A stretch of DNA of 64,000 nucleotides from JADJDM01 sp044352985 (GCA_044352985.1 JBILCU010000011.1:1-64000), one strand, 5' to 3'. Numbered from the stretch's first letter, positions 43,530-53,539 are shown. Numbers and translations are program-made. The notes: generated by a model from the letters alone, not told the origin.

Positions 43530-44837
43530 ATGGAAAAACGGGATTTTAATTTAAAATCATTTTTAACTATCCCGTTAATTCACTTATTTGTTTTTGCAAT
43601 TTTATATTTGTTTTTTTCTTTTTTCGGATTGGTAAAAGAATTTCCAAATTCTGAAAACATATTACATTGGGATGCTTCATGGTATTTCAGTATAGCAAAA
43701 AACGGTTATCAGTATTTTTGGTATGAACCATCAAATTCAGCATTTTTCCCTTTGTTTCCATATTTATGGAAAATTCTAAATGTTGGTGCATTTGGAATTT
43801 GTGTTGTGAATTATTTTATGTGCATTTTAGGATTATATCTACTATATAAATACTTCGAGATTGAAAAAATAATAATGTTGATTTATATCTCGTTACCATC
43901 ATGCGTTTTTTTCTTTTTACCTTTTTCTGAATCATTGTTTTTCTTATGTACTTCAGTCTTTTTAATTGGATTAAAAAACAAAAATCAAAAATGGATTCTG
44001 ATTGGTCTTTTTTTGAGCTCGCTTACTCGTGCTACAGCTATGTTTTTTATTCCATCTATAATAGTCATGGAACTATTTTTTGCTGATCAATTTTTTTCTA
44101 AAAGTGCATGGAAAAACATTCTATATTATTTTGTAATTAGTATAGTTGGTTTATTATTAGTTGTATTGTTTCAATATGTTTTAACCGGTGAATGGTTTGC
44201 TTTTGCAAAACAGCAAGTACGTTACTGGCAACATCGTTTTTCAATACCAGGGTTACCTTTTGTAACTTTTGGTGGCAATAGCATAATTTGGTTAGATGGT
44301 TTAGCGCTTTCATTTGGTTTATTAGCTACTTTTCTATTAATCGTTTTTGGAATTCGATTTTTTTTAAAAAAAGAAGTTTTTCAATCACAAAATAAATCTC
44401 TTTGGTTTTGTATCACTTATGCTTTTATGGTTACTCTATATTGCATCTTTTTCGATCATAAAAATTATGAAGGATCAACCGAATTAGTAAGTTTAAACAG
44501 ATACCTTTTTGCAACAAGCTTCTTCCTTATTTTTCTTAATGAGATGATTAAGAATATATCCTTTAATTATAAATACTTGTCTATTTATTTATTTGTCATT
44601 TTATTGAGTGCGGTTTTCTTAGGATTAGGCAGGCCACTTTCTTTTTTAAATTCTATGTATCAGAATTACCATAAATCAACTATTTTTTTTACAATTATAA
44701 TTAGTTACTTACTGCTCTTTTTTTTTAGTAAAAATGAAATTTTCGGAAAAGAAATTTCTACGATATTATTTTATACCAATATGATTCTTTCTGTTTTTGT
44801 ATTTCATCTTTATTTACAAAACCATTGGATAGCATGA
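43530..44837 (+). CDS. GT-C glycosyltransferase, PIG-V mannosyltransferase-like
   Basis: 435 residues with roughly ten membrane segments. The first periplasmic loop has the acidic motif of the family, HWDASWYFSIAKNGY, where the Asp is the likely catalytic base. PIG-V-type enzymes transfer a sugar from a polyprenyl-phosphate donor to a lipid-linked acceptor. Donor and acceptor are unknown. Its stop overlaps the next lipoprotein start (ATGA), so the two are translationally coupled. Confidence 0.8.
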   Translation: MEKRDFNLKSFLTIPLIHLFVFAILYLFFSFFGLVKEFPNSENILHWDASWYFSIAKNGYQYFWYEPSNSAFFPLFPYLWKILNVGAFGICVVNYFMCILGLYLLYKYFEIEKIIMLIYISLPSCVFFFLPFSESLFFLCTSVFLIGLKNKNQKWILIGLFLSSLTRATAMFFIPSIIVMELFFADQFFSKSAWKNILYYFVISIVGLLLVVLFQYVLTGEWFAFAKQQVRYWQHRFSIPGLPFVTFGGNSIIWLDGLALSFGLLATFLLIVFGIRFFLKKEVFQSQNKSLWFCITYAFMVTLYCIFFDHKNYEGSTELVSLNRYLFATSFFLIFLNEMIKNISFNYKYLSIYLFVILLSAVFLGLGRPLSFLNSMYQNYHKSTIFFTIIISYLLLFFFSKNEIFGKEISTILFYTNMILSVFVFHLYLQNHWIA

Positions 44838-45382
44838 GGTATTTTAAAAACATATCTTATCTATTATCCTTAATTAGTGTATTGTTTTTTTCATGTATAA
44901 AAAAAATAGATGAAAAAGAACAACTATTAGAAACGATTAAAATTAGTTTTGAAGATGGGACTTTTTTTAGCGGCCATAGAATGCCTGATCCTTCAAGATC
45001 TGGTAATTATATATCAAAAATAAGTAACGAAATTCCATACGGAGGAGGGTTTTACTTTAAAATCCCAGACAGTTTAATCAATAAAGACATTAAAGTTTTA
45101 GTGAAATCAAAACTTAGAACAAATGAATTTTATACACACGGACATTTTTTTACTATTACCTTAAATTCATCTAATAAACAATTGTTTTGGCGCCAAATAG
45201 ATTTAGATAAGCACATTGAAAATAAAAAAACATGGAATGAAATGATTGATAGTACACTTATTCCATCAATAATAAATAATAAAGCAGGGTTAGAGCTAAA
45301 ATTTTTTGGATTTAATGTTAGCAAAAAGAGTTATATGGAATACGATGATATTGAGGTTAAATTACTAATCATAAGCAAATAA
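44834..45382 (+). CDS. Lipoprotein of unknown function, paralog of the 41497 lipoprotein
   Basis: 182 residues from the ATG at 44834, which overlaps the previous stop as ATGA; a TTG three codons upstream is less likely. The signal MRYFKNISYLLSLISVLFFSC has a lipobox Cys at about 21. The mature part resembles the 41497 lipoprotein (SLINKDIKVLVKSKLRTN, NNKAGLELKFFGFN, EYDDIEVKLL). Coupled to the PIG-V-like transferase upstream and 6 bp from the PMT-like transferase downstream, so it probably serves the same envelope-glycan pathway. Confidence 0.78.
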   Translation: MRYFKNISYLLSLISVLFFSCIKKIDEKEQLLETIKISFEDGTFFSGHRMPDPSRSGNYISKISNEIPYGGGFYFKIPDSLINKDIKVLVKSKLRTNEFYTHGHFFTITLNSSNKQLFWRQIDLDKHIENKKTWNEMIDSTLIPSIINNKAGLELKFFGFNVSKKSYMEYDDIEVKLLIISK

Positions 45383-45388
45383 AAACAG

Positions 45389-47326
45389 ATGTTTAATACT
45401 TATTTTTCCGGATTACAATTTAGTCTTTTAGTAGCATCTTTAATTAGTTTTTTAACTGCTATTTATTTTGTGTATGTAAAAAATAAAATTTCAACTGGGG
45501 TTGTTTTTTTAATTGTTTCTACGTTCTTTTTCAAATTATTTCAAATTTATTTAGATCCTTTTTTAAACCTGTGGGATGAGCAAATGCATGCGCTTGTTGC
45601 CAAAAATTTAAGTAATAATTTTTTTGAACCTAAATTATATCCTGACCCAATTCTTAAGTATGATTATACAAATTGGGTTGGTAATTATATCTGGCTTCAT
45701 AAACAGCCATTGTATTTATGGCAAATGGCAATTTCAATTAAATTGTTTGGAGCAACACCTTTTGCTGTAAGATTTCCAAGTGTATTGTGTTTTTGTTTAG
45801 CTGCCTTCGGTGTTTTTAGAATTGGAAAATTACTTACTAACGAAAAAATTGGGTTCAATGCTGCATTGCTTTTTTCTACTTCCTATTTTTTAGGCGAATT
45901 AATTTCCGGATCAATTCCTACAGATCAAAATGATGTTGTTTTTATTTCCTATGTAACTGCTTCCTTCTGGTGTTTTTTTGAATTCATTCATCTGCCTGAT
46001 AAAAAAAGGTATTGGATTCTTATGGCAATTTTTTCTGGTTTTGCTGTATTAACTAAATGGTTGGTTGGTTTATTGGTATATGGTTCTTTCTTTATCTATC
46101 TTATATTTCAAATTAAACAAAAAGATAACTTCATTAGTTTACTTAAAATATGTTTGTATTCATTTTTAATTACAGCATCAATTTTTGTTCCATGGCAGAT
46201 TTATATTTTTTCTGTTTTTCCAATAGAGGCAAGCCATGAATTAGAATATAATACTAAGCACTTTTTTGAAGCTTTGGAAGGACATGAAGGGGATAATTAC
46301 TATCATTTCGATAATATGAAATTAATTTATGGTTATATCTTGCCTTTTTTTAGTGTTGCCGGATTAATTTATTTGTACAATTTTTTTAAAATAAAACGTA
46401 ATTATTTATTGTTGTTGGCACCACTTGCAATGACCTATTTGTTTTTTACAATTGCTGAAACTAAAATGCTAGCTTTTACTGCTGTAGTTTCATTTGTAAT
46501 GTTTTTGGCATTAGGAAGTTTGATATATTCTTCATTTATTTTTTTAAAAATTTATTCTAGAAATAAAAAAATTCTATTTTCCATTCTTTTATTTATAGCT
46601 GTTATATTTAATATTAATATCGAAAACATTCAACTTCGACATACTACGTGGAAGAAAAATTTGTTTTTTTATTATGATCGAATAGAACAAGTGGAGTGGA
46701 AAAATTTTTGTGAAACTTTAGATAAACAATTAACTAAACATCAATATGTTGTTTATAATTGCCCTTTACCATTACAGAATATTAAGTTAATGTTCTATTC
46801 AAACTATATAGGTTATTGCGGATTACCAACTTATGCCGATTGTTTAGCCACTTTTAAAAAGGGGTATAAAGTTGCAATTTATGATGACGGTACTTTACCC
46901 GATTCAATTTTGAAAAATAAGTTTTATAAAATTGTTAATGCGCCATCGGGTAAACGAATTAAAAGCGATACTACATATTTAAAAACAAGTAACAAAGAAT
47001 TTTTATTTACAGATTGGGAAGGTAAATTAGTTGCTACAAAAGACATTTCACAAAAACAAAAATTTATTATACAGCAATTTGCAGATGGTAGTTATATGAT
47101 TAAAAATTTAAATGGTATTATTGCATCAATAGCTTTTGAAGCAAACGGAAAAATATATTTTAAAAAGAATGATCATAAAGCAACTGAAAGATTTATGATG
47201 TCGTCAATAAATAAAAATAACTATCGATTAAGTTCTGAAGATTGTATTTTGATTGGCTTAAACTATAAAAATGAAGTTGTTGCTGATAATGACAAATGGG
47301 TAAATCCTATTACGTTCGTTAAATAA
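45389..47326 (+). CDS. GT-C glycosyltransferase, ArnT/PMT-like
   Basis: 645 residues. An N-terminal membrane part of about 10-12 segments contains the acidic loop LWDEQMHALVAKNL and HKQPLYLWQMA, the hallmark of the ArnT/PMT_2 group. A soluble C-terminal domain of about 200 residues follows (HQYVVYNCPLPLQNIKLMFYSN ... split motif). Such enzymes transfer a sugar from polyprenyl phosphate to lipid or protein on the outer face of the inner membrane. It is the last gene of the 41497-47326 cluster, and the acceptor is unknown. Confidence 0.82.
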   Translation: MFNTYFSGLQFSLLVASLISFLTAIYFVYVKNKISTGVVFLIVSTFFFKLFQIYLDPFLNLWDEQMHALVAKNLSNNFFEPKLYPDPILKYDYTNWVGNYIWLHKQPLYLWQMAISIKLFGATPFAVRFPSVLCFCLAAFGVFRIGKLLTNEKIGFNAALLFSTSYFLGELISGSIPTDQNDVVFISYVTASFWCFFEFIHLPDKKRYWILMAIFSGFAVLTKWLVGLLVYGSFFIYLIFQIKQKDNFISLLKICLYSFLITASIFVPWQIYIFSVFPIEASHELEYNTKHFFEALEGHEGDNYYHFDNMKLIYGYILPFFSVAGLIYLYNFFKIKRNYLLLLAPLAMTYLFFTIAETKMLAFTAVVSFVMFLALGSLIYSSFIFLKIYSRNKKILFSILLFIAVIFNINIENIQLRHTTWKKNLFFYYDRIEQVEWKNFCETLDKQLTKHQYVVYNCPLPLQNIKLMFYSNYIGYCGLPTYADCLATFKKGYKVAIYDDGTLPDSILKNKFYKIVNAPSGKRIKSDTTYLKTSNKEFLFTDWEGKLVATKDISQKQKFIIQQFADGSYMIKNLNGIIASIAFEANGKIYFKKNDHKATERFMMSSINKNNYRLSSEDCILIGLNYKNEVVADNDKWVNPITFVK

Positions 47327-47356
47327 AATTGTTATTTGAAAACTGTAATTTTTTTT

Positions 47357-47381
47357 GATTAATTTCCGCTTAAAATTAATC
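47357..47381. terminator. Weak hairpin between convergent genes
   Basis: 9-bp AT-rich stem (47357-47365 with 47373-47381) and a seven-base loop, between the GT-C gene and rsmA. No good T tract on either strand. Confidence 0.35.
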
Positions 47382-47405
47382 CTGATTTTATTTCAACTTC
47401 ACATT

Positions 47406-48191
47406 TTATTTTGAGATTGTATTTACTTCTATTGTTTTTGTGAGTTCTTCAAAATCTTTTACACTTAACTGCTCTGCGCGTTTATTTAAAATTTCAAGTG
47501 TCAGTAGTTCTTCTGTCAGCATAATTCTTAAAGCATTGCGAAGTGTTTTTCTGCGTTGATTAAATGCAGTTTTCACCACTTTAAAAAATAATCCTTCATT
47601 GCATGTTAATTGCTTAGTTTGATTTCGTTTTAATCGAATAACGCCAGATTTTACTTTTGGTGGCGGACTAAAAACACCTTCATTAACCGTAAATAAGTAT
47701 TCTATATTATAATATGCCTGCAACAATACACTTAAAATGCCGTATTCTTTGCTTCCTGGTTTTTCTGCGATACGTTTTGCAACTTCACGCTGAAACATGC
47801 CGACAACATAATCTACTTGGTTTCTGTATTCCAACACACGAAACATGATTTGTGTAGAAATGTTGTAGGGAAAATTTCCGATTACATTAAAATTACCCTT
47901 TACAATTTTATTTAAATCGTAATTTAAAAAATCGGCAAATAAAAATTGCTCTGCGTTTTTTGGATAATGTTGTTTAAGGTAATCAACCGACTCTTCATCT
48001 ACATCAAGGGCAACAAAGCCACTTGTTTTTTTTTGTAAAATAAAATCAGTCAACACACCTGTGCCAGGACCAATCTCCAATAAATCATATTCTAATGCCT
48101 TATCAGGTAATGCATTTACAATGCGTTCGGCAATTTTTTTATCGTGTAAAAAATGCTGACCTAAATGTTTTTTAGCTTTAACAGGTTGCAT
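47406..48191 (-). CDS. rsmA: 16S rRNA (adenine1518-N6/adenine1519-N6)-dimethyltransferase
   Basis: 261 residues, the usual length. KKHLGQHFLHD at the N-terminus, SAM-binding LLEIGPGTGVLT, and the catalytic NFPYNIS motif identify RsmA/KsgA. It dimethylates two adjacent adenines in helix 45 of 16S rRNA late in 30S assembly. It is the last gene of a minus-strand run, two bases after the DUF4286 gene. Confidence 0.97.
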   Translation of the reverse strand: MQPVKAKKHLGQHFLHDKKIAERIVNALPDKALEYDLLEIGPGTGVLTDFILQKKTSGFVALDVDEESVDYLKQHYPKNAEQFLFADFLNYDLNKIVKGNFNVIGNFPYNISTQIMFRVLEYRNQVDYVVGMFQREVAKRIAEKPGSKEYGILSVLLQAYYNIEYLFTVNEGVFSPPPKVKSGVIRLKRNQTKQLTCNEGLFFKVVKTAFNQRRKTLRNALRIMLTEELLTLEILNKRAEQLSVKDFEELTKTIEVNTISK

Positions 48192-48193
48192 GC

Positions 48194-48490
48194 TTAAACA
48201 ATTTGCAATAAGGTACGAAATGCAGCAAACTTTCCGTTGTATTTTTCGGTATGCTCTTTTTGAAGTGGAGGAGCGTAATGTTGACGATACCTATCATAAT
48301 CGTTCATTTCATTAAAAAAATATTGAATGGAGAAAGTTGCACCTTCATCATCGCTCAATACTTTTACAATTTGATTGCTCGTAAAACAACCAGTAGCAAG
48401 CACATCTGGAATGTGTTTGCTTTTCATCCAATTTAGCCATTCTTGGGCTATTTCTTTATCAATGCTTACGGTTACGTTATAGATGTACAT
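48194..48490 (-). CDS. DUF4286 family protein
   Basis: 98 residues beginning MYIYNVTVSIDKEIAQEW, with the family pattern of a small ferredoxin-like alpha/beta protein (HIPDVLATGCF, FSIQYFFNEM, YRQHYAPPLQKEHTEKY). Function unknown. It is often found beside rsmA in Bacteroidota, as here (2-bp gap), and is cytoplasmic. Confidence 0.88.
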   Translation of the reverse strand: MYIYNVTVSIDKEIAQEWLNWMKSKHIPDVLATGCFTSNQIVKVLSDDEGATFSIQYFFNEMNDYDRYRQHYAPPLQKEHTEKYNGKFAAFRTLLQIV

Positions 48491-48494
48491 AATT

Positions 48495-50234
48495 TTAAAA
48501 TGAGGGTGCTGAGATAGTTCTGTATTTTTTTAATTTAATATTTAAGTTTCGTGGATATTTAACCGAGAAACTGAGATTGATTTTTTTTAATTCTCCGGGT
48601 TCTAGCGTAATTTTCCATTTTACTTTTCCTGTTAATGGATCAAGTTCACCTTTTGAAAGTTCTACATTTTCAATAGTGATTTCACTACTTTGTGAAACTG
48701 GTATCTGATCCTCTAAATCAATTGAAACAGCAGCTTTACGATTATTCTTTACACTAATTTCGTATCCAAAAGTTGTTCTTTTATTGTTTCCAATAATTTT
48801 TTCTTTATTATAATCTTTTAACTGTGCACGCGAAACAACAATTTTATTATCTCTTCCGATGGATAAATCTAGGGTATCGCTAGTGCTTTTTGTATTGATA
48901 AATGATTGTCCAACATAAGTTCCACCAAGATAAACATTTGCATTGCCTGAAACGAGTTCCAACTCTTCCCAACCACTAATTTGCGCAAGCATAAATGCAC
49001 TTTTATCAACTTTAGGGATACTAAAATGCTTGAAACTTGCAGGTAGATTGTAGCTTGTAACTTCAATGATATAAGGCTTTGCATCGGTTGGAACGGAATA
49101 CTCTGTTGCAATATCAAACTCTGCGCTTAAATCGGAAATTTCCAATTGCTCTAATTCAACTTTTGGTTTTTGGGTTTGTTGCTGCATTTCTCTTCTGTCT
49201 TTTTTTGATTTGTAATCACCATCCATAGCTGCCATAGGAATACTTTCCTGAAAGTAATATTCAGCTTTAGCGCCTTTTTGATTTAATAAATTTTGTTGTG
49301 ATAAACTTGATGGTGCAGAACGCGCACCTCTTCCATTATATGCATCGCCACTTACATTACTCATGTTAATAGGGTTTAAATACCATTCTTCCAATTCTGG
49401 TTTTGATGCATTTTTCATTGGATCTCCGGTAGATAATTTAATTTTAATGTTTTTCCATTCAACGTCGGTATTGTTATATACTTTTGCTCTGTATTTTAAA
49501 GTGATGGGTTTGTTTACATCTTCAGTAATGATATCATAACTTGGCGCCCAACCTGCATCAGAAACGATATATTTTAAGTCGATTGTACTGTTTTGCTTTA
49601 TTGCACATGAAAGTAAAACCCTTATCTCTCCCATTGGTCCTTTAGGTGAGCCTATTTGTTCATTTAATTGTCTGTTTAAACGATTAATACTTTCGTACAA
49701 ATTAGTTGTTTTTTTATTGAGTTTAAAAATATCAAGATTGATTTCTTTCATGCGTGAGCGATAAAAATCGGCGGCTAATTTTAACTCTGCAACAGTAACA
49801 CCTTTTTCCTGACTGCCTATTGATTGGTTTTTAAGTAACAACTCTTTCTCACTATTTGCAGCTTCTAGTTCTGTTTGAATTTGCTGAACTAACTCATTCA
49901 ATAATTTTACTGAATCACGCATTTTGTTTATTTCTGGAGTTTGTTCAGGATTTTCAAGGTAATTCAATTTGTCGGTTACAGATAAAATGCTAACCTCGCC
50001 ACTTGCGGTTACCTGTATGCTTTTTGAAATTAATTTTGGTGAAACATTACTGAAAACAAGTTCTGTTCTACCTGGTAATAGTAATATTGATTTACTGTGA
50101 AATAATTCTGCGCCATCCAAATAAATAATGGCAGATTGAACAGTTGGAGTGAAAGTTATTGCAGGGTTTTGAGCATTAAGAGTTATGCTTAAAAATAAAA
50201 TAACTATTATGTGTAAAGTTGTTTTTTTATTCAT
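48495..50234 (-). CDS. MuiA-like (mucoidy inhibitor) DUF4139/DUF4140 protein
   Basis: About 579 residues from the ATG at 50234, which gives a good signal peptide (TLHIIVILFLSITLNAQ); another ATG at 50261 is possible. An N-terminal DUF4140 part (SAIIYLDGAELFHSK, LLPGRTELVFSNVSP) leads into a coiled coil (about 100-200), then the DUF4139 beta region (KYIVSDAGWAPSYDI, YRAKVYNNTDVEWKNIKIKLSTGDP) to the C-terminus. The family was named for mucoidy inhibition, but its molecular role is unknown. It is probably periplasmic or outer-membrane associated, and sits between a TPR gene and DUF4286 in the same run. Confidence 0.85.
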   Translation of the reverse strand: MNKKTTLHIIVILFLSITLNAQNPAITFTPTVQSAIIYLDGAELFHSKSILLLPGRTELVFSNVSPKLISKSIQVTASGEVSILSVTDKLNYLENPEQTPEINKMRDSVKLLNELVQQIQTELEAANSEKELLLKNQSIGSQEKGVTVAELKLAADFYRSRMKEINLDIFKLNKKTTNLYESINRLNRQLNEQIGSPKGPMGEIRVLLSCAIKQNSTIDLKYIVSDAGWAPSYDIITEDVNKPITLKYRAKVYNNTDVEWKNIKIKLSTGDPMKNASKPELEEWYLNPINMSNVSGDAYNGRGARSAPSSLSQQNLLNQKGAKAEYYFQESIPMAAMDGDYKSKKDRREMQQQTQKPKVELEQLEISDLSAEFDIATEYSVPTDAKPYIIEVTSYNLPASFKHFSIPKVDKSAFMLAQISGWEELELVSGNANVYLGGTYVGQSFINTKSTSDTLDLSIGRDNKIVVSRAQLKDYNKEKIIGNNKRTTFGYEISVKNNRKAAVSIDLEDQIPVSQSSEITIENVELSKGELDPLTGKVKWKITLEPGELKKINLSFSVKYPRNLNIKLKKYRTISAPSF

Positions 50235-50261
50235 GATTGTGAGTTTAAGATTATTTTTCAT

Positions 50262-52103
50262 TTAATTAATAGCATCGCCTCGCAATTTTCTGAAACGTTT
50301 ACGCGCTTCTACTGTATAAATACTTCCTGGATATTTGGTAAGCATTTCCTGATAAGTAGCTTTTGCTTTTTCTAAATCGTTTAATTGATAGTGATACAAT
50401 TCGGCCATTTTAAAAAATGCATCGTCTCCAAAAATCTCTTCACCAAAGTTATCTACTATTCGTTTATATGCTTCCATCGACTCTTGATACATTCCTTTTT
50501 TAGTATATATGATTCCTTTCTTGTAATAAATATCATCTGCCAAACTATGGTTATCAAATAAAATATTTATTGAGTCCATGCGCTTTAATGCCTCATCTGT
50601 TTTGTTTTGAAGTAATAATAATTCGGCGGAAGCAAAGTATTGTAGTGGAACCACATTTGTATCAATGTTAATTGCATCTCCAATAATCAAAGATAAATCC
50701 ATAGCATCGTTGGCAATCAGTTTGGAGGTAGCACCTTTTAAAACATCTAATTGCGCTTTTGCCCATTTAAAATCTCCGTTAAAGTAGGATAGTTTTGCGT
50801 TTCTGAATTTCGCCTCTTGTCCTACTAAGTCGTATTTAAATGCCTTTTCAACTTGTGAATAAAGTAATGAGGCATCCCAAATGTTTCCTGAGATTAAAGT
50901 AACATCTCCCAATTCAAGTTTGGCTTCTGCTTGCATAAATTTATCTATACCCGTAGTGGCAACAGCAGTACTTAATATTTCTATTGCCTCGCTTGTACTA
51001 TTCATGTAATATGCTTTTATATGAGCCCATTTGCGGCATATGGGCAAGGTTAATTGCTGTATGCCAAATTCATCAAGTATGGCTTTGAATTTAATTGATA
51101 ATGCATTGAGTTGCTCAGGAGTAAATTGTCGATTAAATTTAGTGAGTTGCTCAAATTGAGCCAACGAACAATCAATTGTTGCTTGTGTGTAGTTGTAATT
51201 TTCTTTTCCTTTTTCCAAAACATAATTGTAGCATTTTTCAGCTACATCAAAGTTTTCGTTAGTAACACAAATTTTTGCTAAATCCATTAATCGATAACCA
51301 TCTTCACGATTTCGCTTATCAAGTGCCTTGCTTTGCACAAATGCACCTTCAAAATCTTTTTGCTGCATTTGTATGAAAATTAAAAATTCAGAAAAAATAA
51401 GTTTAGAAGGATTTGACTGAATGCGTTTTTGTAATTCTTGTTTCAGGATTGGATTATTGAATCCTCCTTTTTCATCATCGTAACCTAAATTGTTTTGCAA
51501 ATTGTTCTGCACATTCACAAACTCCGATTCTCTAAAATCAAGTGCGTCTAGGTATTGATTGATCATTTCCTTTACATCTCCTTTTTCTTTGTAAACATCA
51601 GCTTTTTCGTAGAAAAAAGGGTATGAGCCATGATTTAATTTTGCCGACTTATTAAATGTCTCGATTGCATATTCAAAAAGTTTTGCTTTCTTAAATGCTT
51701 CAGCAAGTGTTGCTGTTTGTTCGTATTCGCCATTTAATTCTTTTACGGCTTTTTCATAATTCTCTTCTGCTTTTTTCGGATCATTTTCTAAACGATAAAA
51801 TTCACCTAAATCAACATAATAGTTTAATGAAAATGGAGCAAGCTTAATTTGTTTCTTTATTGTTTTTTCTGTTCGTTTTTTATCGTTTGTTTTCATTAAA
51901 CAAAAAACATAGTTTTCATAATATGCAATAGGATTTTTATCGTATAACTTTTCGTAATATACAATAGCTTTATCGTATTCTTTGTCATTAAAAAATTGCA
52001 GAGCGAGTTGTTCGTTTGAACTTTGAGCAAGTAAATCTGTAGCTTTTAAAAAAACGAAAAGCAGTAATAGAAATTTAATATGGAATTTTGTTTTGAATGG
52101 CAT
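50262..52103 (-). CDS. Secreted TPR protein
   Basis: 613 residues. Signal peptide KFHIKFLLLLFVFLKATDLLAQ, then TPR-like helical repeats over nearly the full length (YDKAIVYYEKLYDKNP, PKKAEENYEKAVKEL, LNDLEKAKATYQEMLTKYPG). The C-terminal repeats resemble those of BamD/YbgF-type periplasmic proteins. Its start overlaps the end of the upstream lipoprotein gene by 29 bp, and the MuiA-like gene follows with no gap, so the three are co-translated. Likely a periplasmic scaffold. Confidence 0.82.
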   Translation of the reverse strand: MPFKTKFHIKFLLLLFVFLKATDLLAQSSNEQLALQFFNDKEYDKAIVYYEKLYDKNPIAYYENYVFCLMKTNDKKRTEKTIKKQIKLAPFSLNYYVDLGEFYRLENDPKKAEENYEKAVKELNGEYEQTATLAEAFKKAKLFEYAIETFNKSAKLNHGSYPFFYEKADVYKEKGDVKEMINQYLDALDFRESEFVNVQNNLQNNLGYDDEKGGFNNPILKQELQKRIQSNPSKLIFSEFLIFIQMQQKDFEGAFVQSKALDKRNREDGYRLMDLAKICVTNENFDVAEKCYNYVLEKGKENYNYTQATIDCSLAQFEQLTKFNRQFTPEQLNALSIKFKAILDEFGIQQLTLPICRKWAHIKAYYMNSTSEAIEILSTAVATTGIDKFMQAEAKLELGDVTLISGNIWDASLLYSQVEKAFKYDLVGQEAKFRNAKLSYFNGDFKWAKAQLDVLKGATSKLIANDAMDLSLIIGDAINIDTNVVPLQYFASAELLLLQNKTDEALKRMDSINILFDNHSLADDIYYKKGIIYTKKGMYQESMEAYKRIVDNFGEEIFGDDAFFKMAELYHYQLNDLEKAKATYQEMLTKYPGSIYTVEARKRFRKLRGDAIN

Positions 52104-52626
52104 GAATGAGTTGCTCTATTTTTTCATTGTATTTTTGAAAGGTATCAGTAGATTGTTTTGCAAGAATATAATTTGCAGTTAAGGTTTCGCTCATTTTTTC
52201 AGCTTCCATTTTTTCAATTATAAAATACTCATATACTAGCTCATCTTCTATGGCATTATTTTTTAAATCAACCGAAAGTTTTTTTAATTGTTCTTTGCTT
52301 AATAAAGATTCATTTAAAATTGACTTGTAATTTTCATTTAAAAATTGAAGTGGCGCTTCACATTTTTTGTATTGAGTGAGTGCATTAAAATAATTAACAG
52401 AAAGTGTATCTTTTAAACTATCTGAAAGCAATTTCATGTTTTGTTGTTGCCTTTTTAAATAGAAATTAATTCTTTGTGAATCGAGCGACAAAAAAACAGC
52501 AGTTTTTTTGTCGAGTTCTACATGTAAACTATCCAATGTTTTAATTTTAGCAGCAAAACGATCTTTCTCCTTGCATGACACAAGTATCAATAATGAAAAT
52601 AAAGCTAATAATGAAAAAATTCTCAC
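52075..52626 (-). CDS. Small coiled-coil lipoprotein of unknown function
   Basis: 183 residues. Lipoprotein signal MRIFSLLALFSLLILVSC with the Cys at 18. The mature part is helical and charged with coiled-coil character (KRQQQNMKLLSDSLKD, LLSKEQLKKLSVDLKNN) and no recognisable domain. First gene of the run leading to rsmA; its 3' end overlaps the TPR gene, so the two products may work together at the envelope. Confidence 0.75.
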   Translation of the reverse strand: MRIFSLLALFSLLILVSCKEKDRFAAKIKTLDSLHVELDKKTAVFLSLDSQRINFYLKRQQQNMKLLSDSLKDTLSVNYFNALTQYKKCEAPLQFLNENYKSILNESLLSKEQLKKLSVDLKNNAIEDELVYEYFIIEKMEAEKMSETLTANYILAKQSTDTFQKYNEKIEQLIHAIQNKIPY

Positions 52627-52742
52627 AATTTTAAAAGTACAATTTTTTATTTGTTGAAAGGCAATATAAATGGTAAAATTTGTAAATTATTTTGTGGCGT
52701 TTGATGTAAAAAAAGGCTTGAATTAAGTAATTTATTTTTAGC

Positions 52743-53537
52743 TCAAGTTATTGTTAAATTATGCCCAGAGAAATAGAGAATTAAAATAATTGACCCGATA
52801 ATAATTCTATACCAACCAAATAATTTAAAGCCATTATTATTTAAAAATCCTATAAAAGTTTTAATAGCCAATAGTGCAACGATAAATGCAACAAGATTTC
52901 CGATTCCTAAAACCATAATTTGATCGGATGTTGGTACGCCATTTTGTTTTATGAATTTGTATAATTTGTAAGCAGTGGCAGCAAACATGGTTGGTACTGC
53001 CAAAAAAAATGAAAATTCTGCCGCTACTTTTCGGCTTAATCCCATGCTCATGCCACCAACTATTGTTGCGCCACTTCTTGAAACTCCTGGTATCATTGCA
53101 ATACATTGAAAAAAACCAATTTTTAAAGCTGTTGGATTATTAATTTCATTTGTGTTTTGAATGCTGTTTTTTGAAAACCATTTGTCGACAAATAAAAGAA
53201 TGATTCCGCCAAGGAAAAGTGAAATGGCAACACCTACTGGTGTTTCAAGAAGCATGTCGATGTAATCGCTTAATAATTTTCCTAAGATGGCAGATGGAAT
53301 GAATGCGATAACTAATTTGTAATAAAAATCTTTTGATTGGAGGAAATTTCTATAATAAAGAACTAAAACTGATAGAATAGCTCCCAACTGAATGCAAATG
53401 GTAAACAATTTTACAAAATCATTAGAAGCAATTCCCATAACAGAAGAGCCAATAATCATGTGGCCGGTTGATGAAACCGGTAAAAATTCGGTAATCCCTT
53501 CAATAATGGCAAGAACAATCGCCTCAAAATAGGTCAT
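52743..53537 (-). CDS. uppP: Undecaprenyl-diphosphatase (UppP/BacA)
   Basis: 264 residues, polytopic. Both active-site signatures are present: EGITEFLPVSSTGH near the N-terminus and PGVSRSGATIVGGM in the middle. It dephosphorylates undecaprenyl diphosphate to recycle the lipid carrier for peptidoglycan and surface glycans, and gives bacitracin resistance when abundant. It follows the DUF3098 gene by 2 bp. Confidence 0.97.
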   Translation of the reverse strand: MTYFEAIVLAIIEGITEFLPVSSTGHMIIGSSVMGIASNDFVKLFTICIQLGAILSVLVLYYRNFLQSKDFYYKLVIAFIPSAILGKLLSDYIDMLLETPVGVAISLFLGGIILLFVDKWFSKNSIQNTNEINNPTALKIGFFQCIAMIPGVSRSGATIVGGMSMGLSRKVAAEFSFFLAVPTMFAATAYKLYKFIKQNGVPTSDQIMVLGIGNLVAFIVALLAIKTFIGFLNNNGFKLFGWYRIIIGSIILILYFSGHNLTIT

Positions 53538-53539
53538 TC

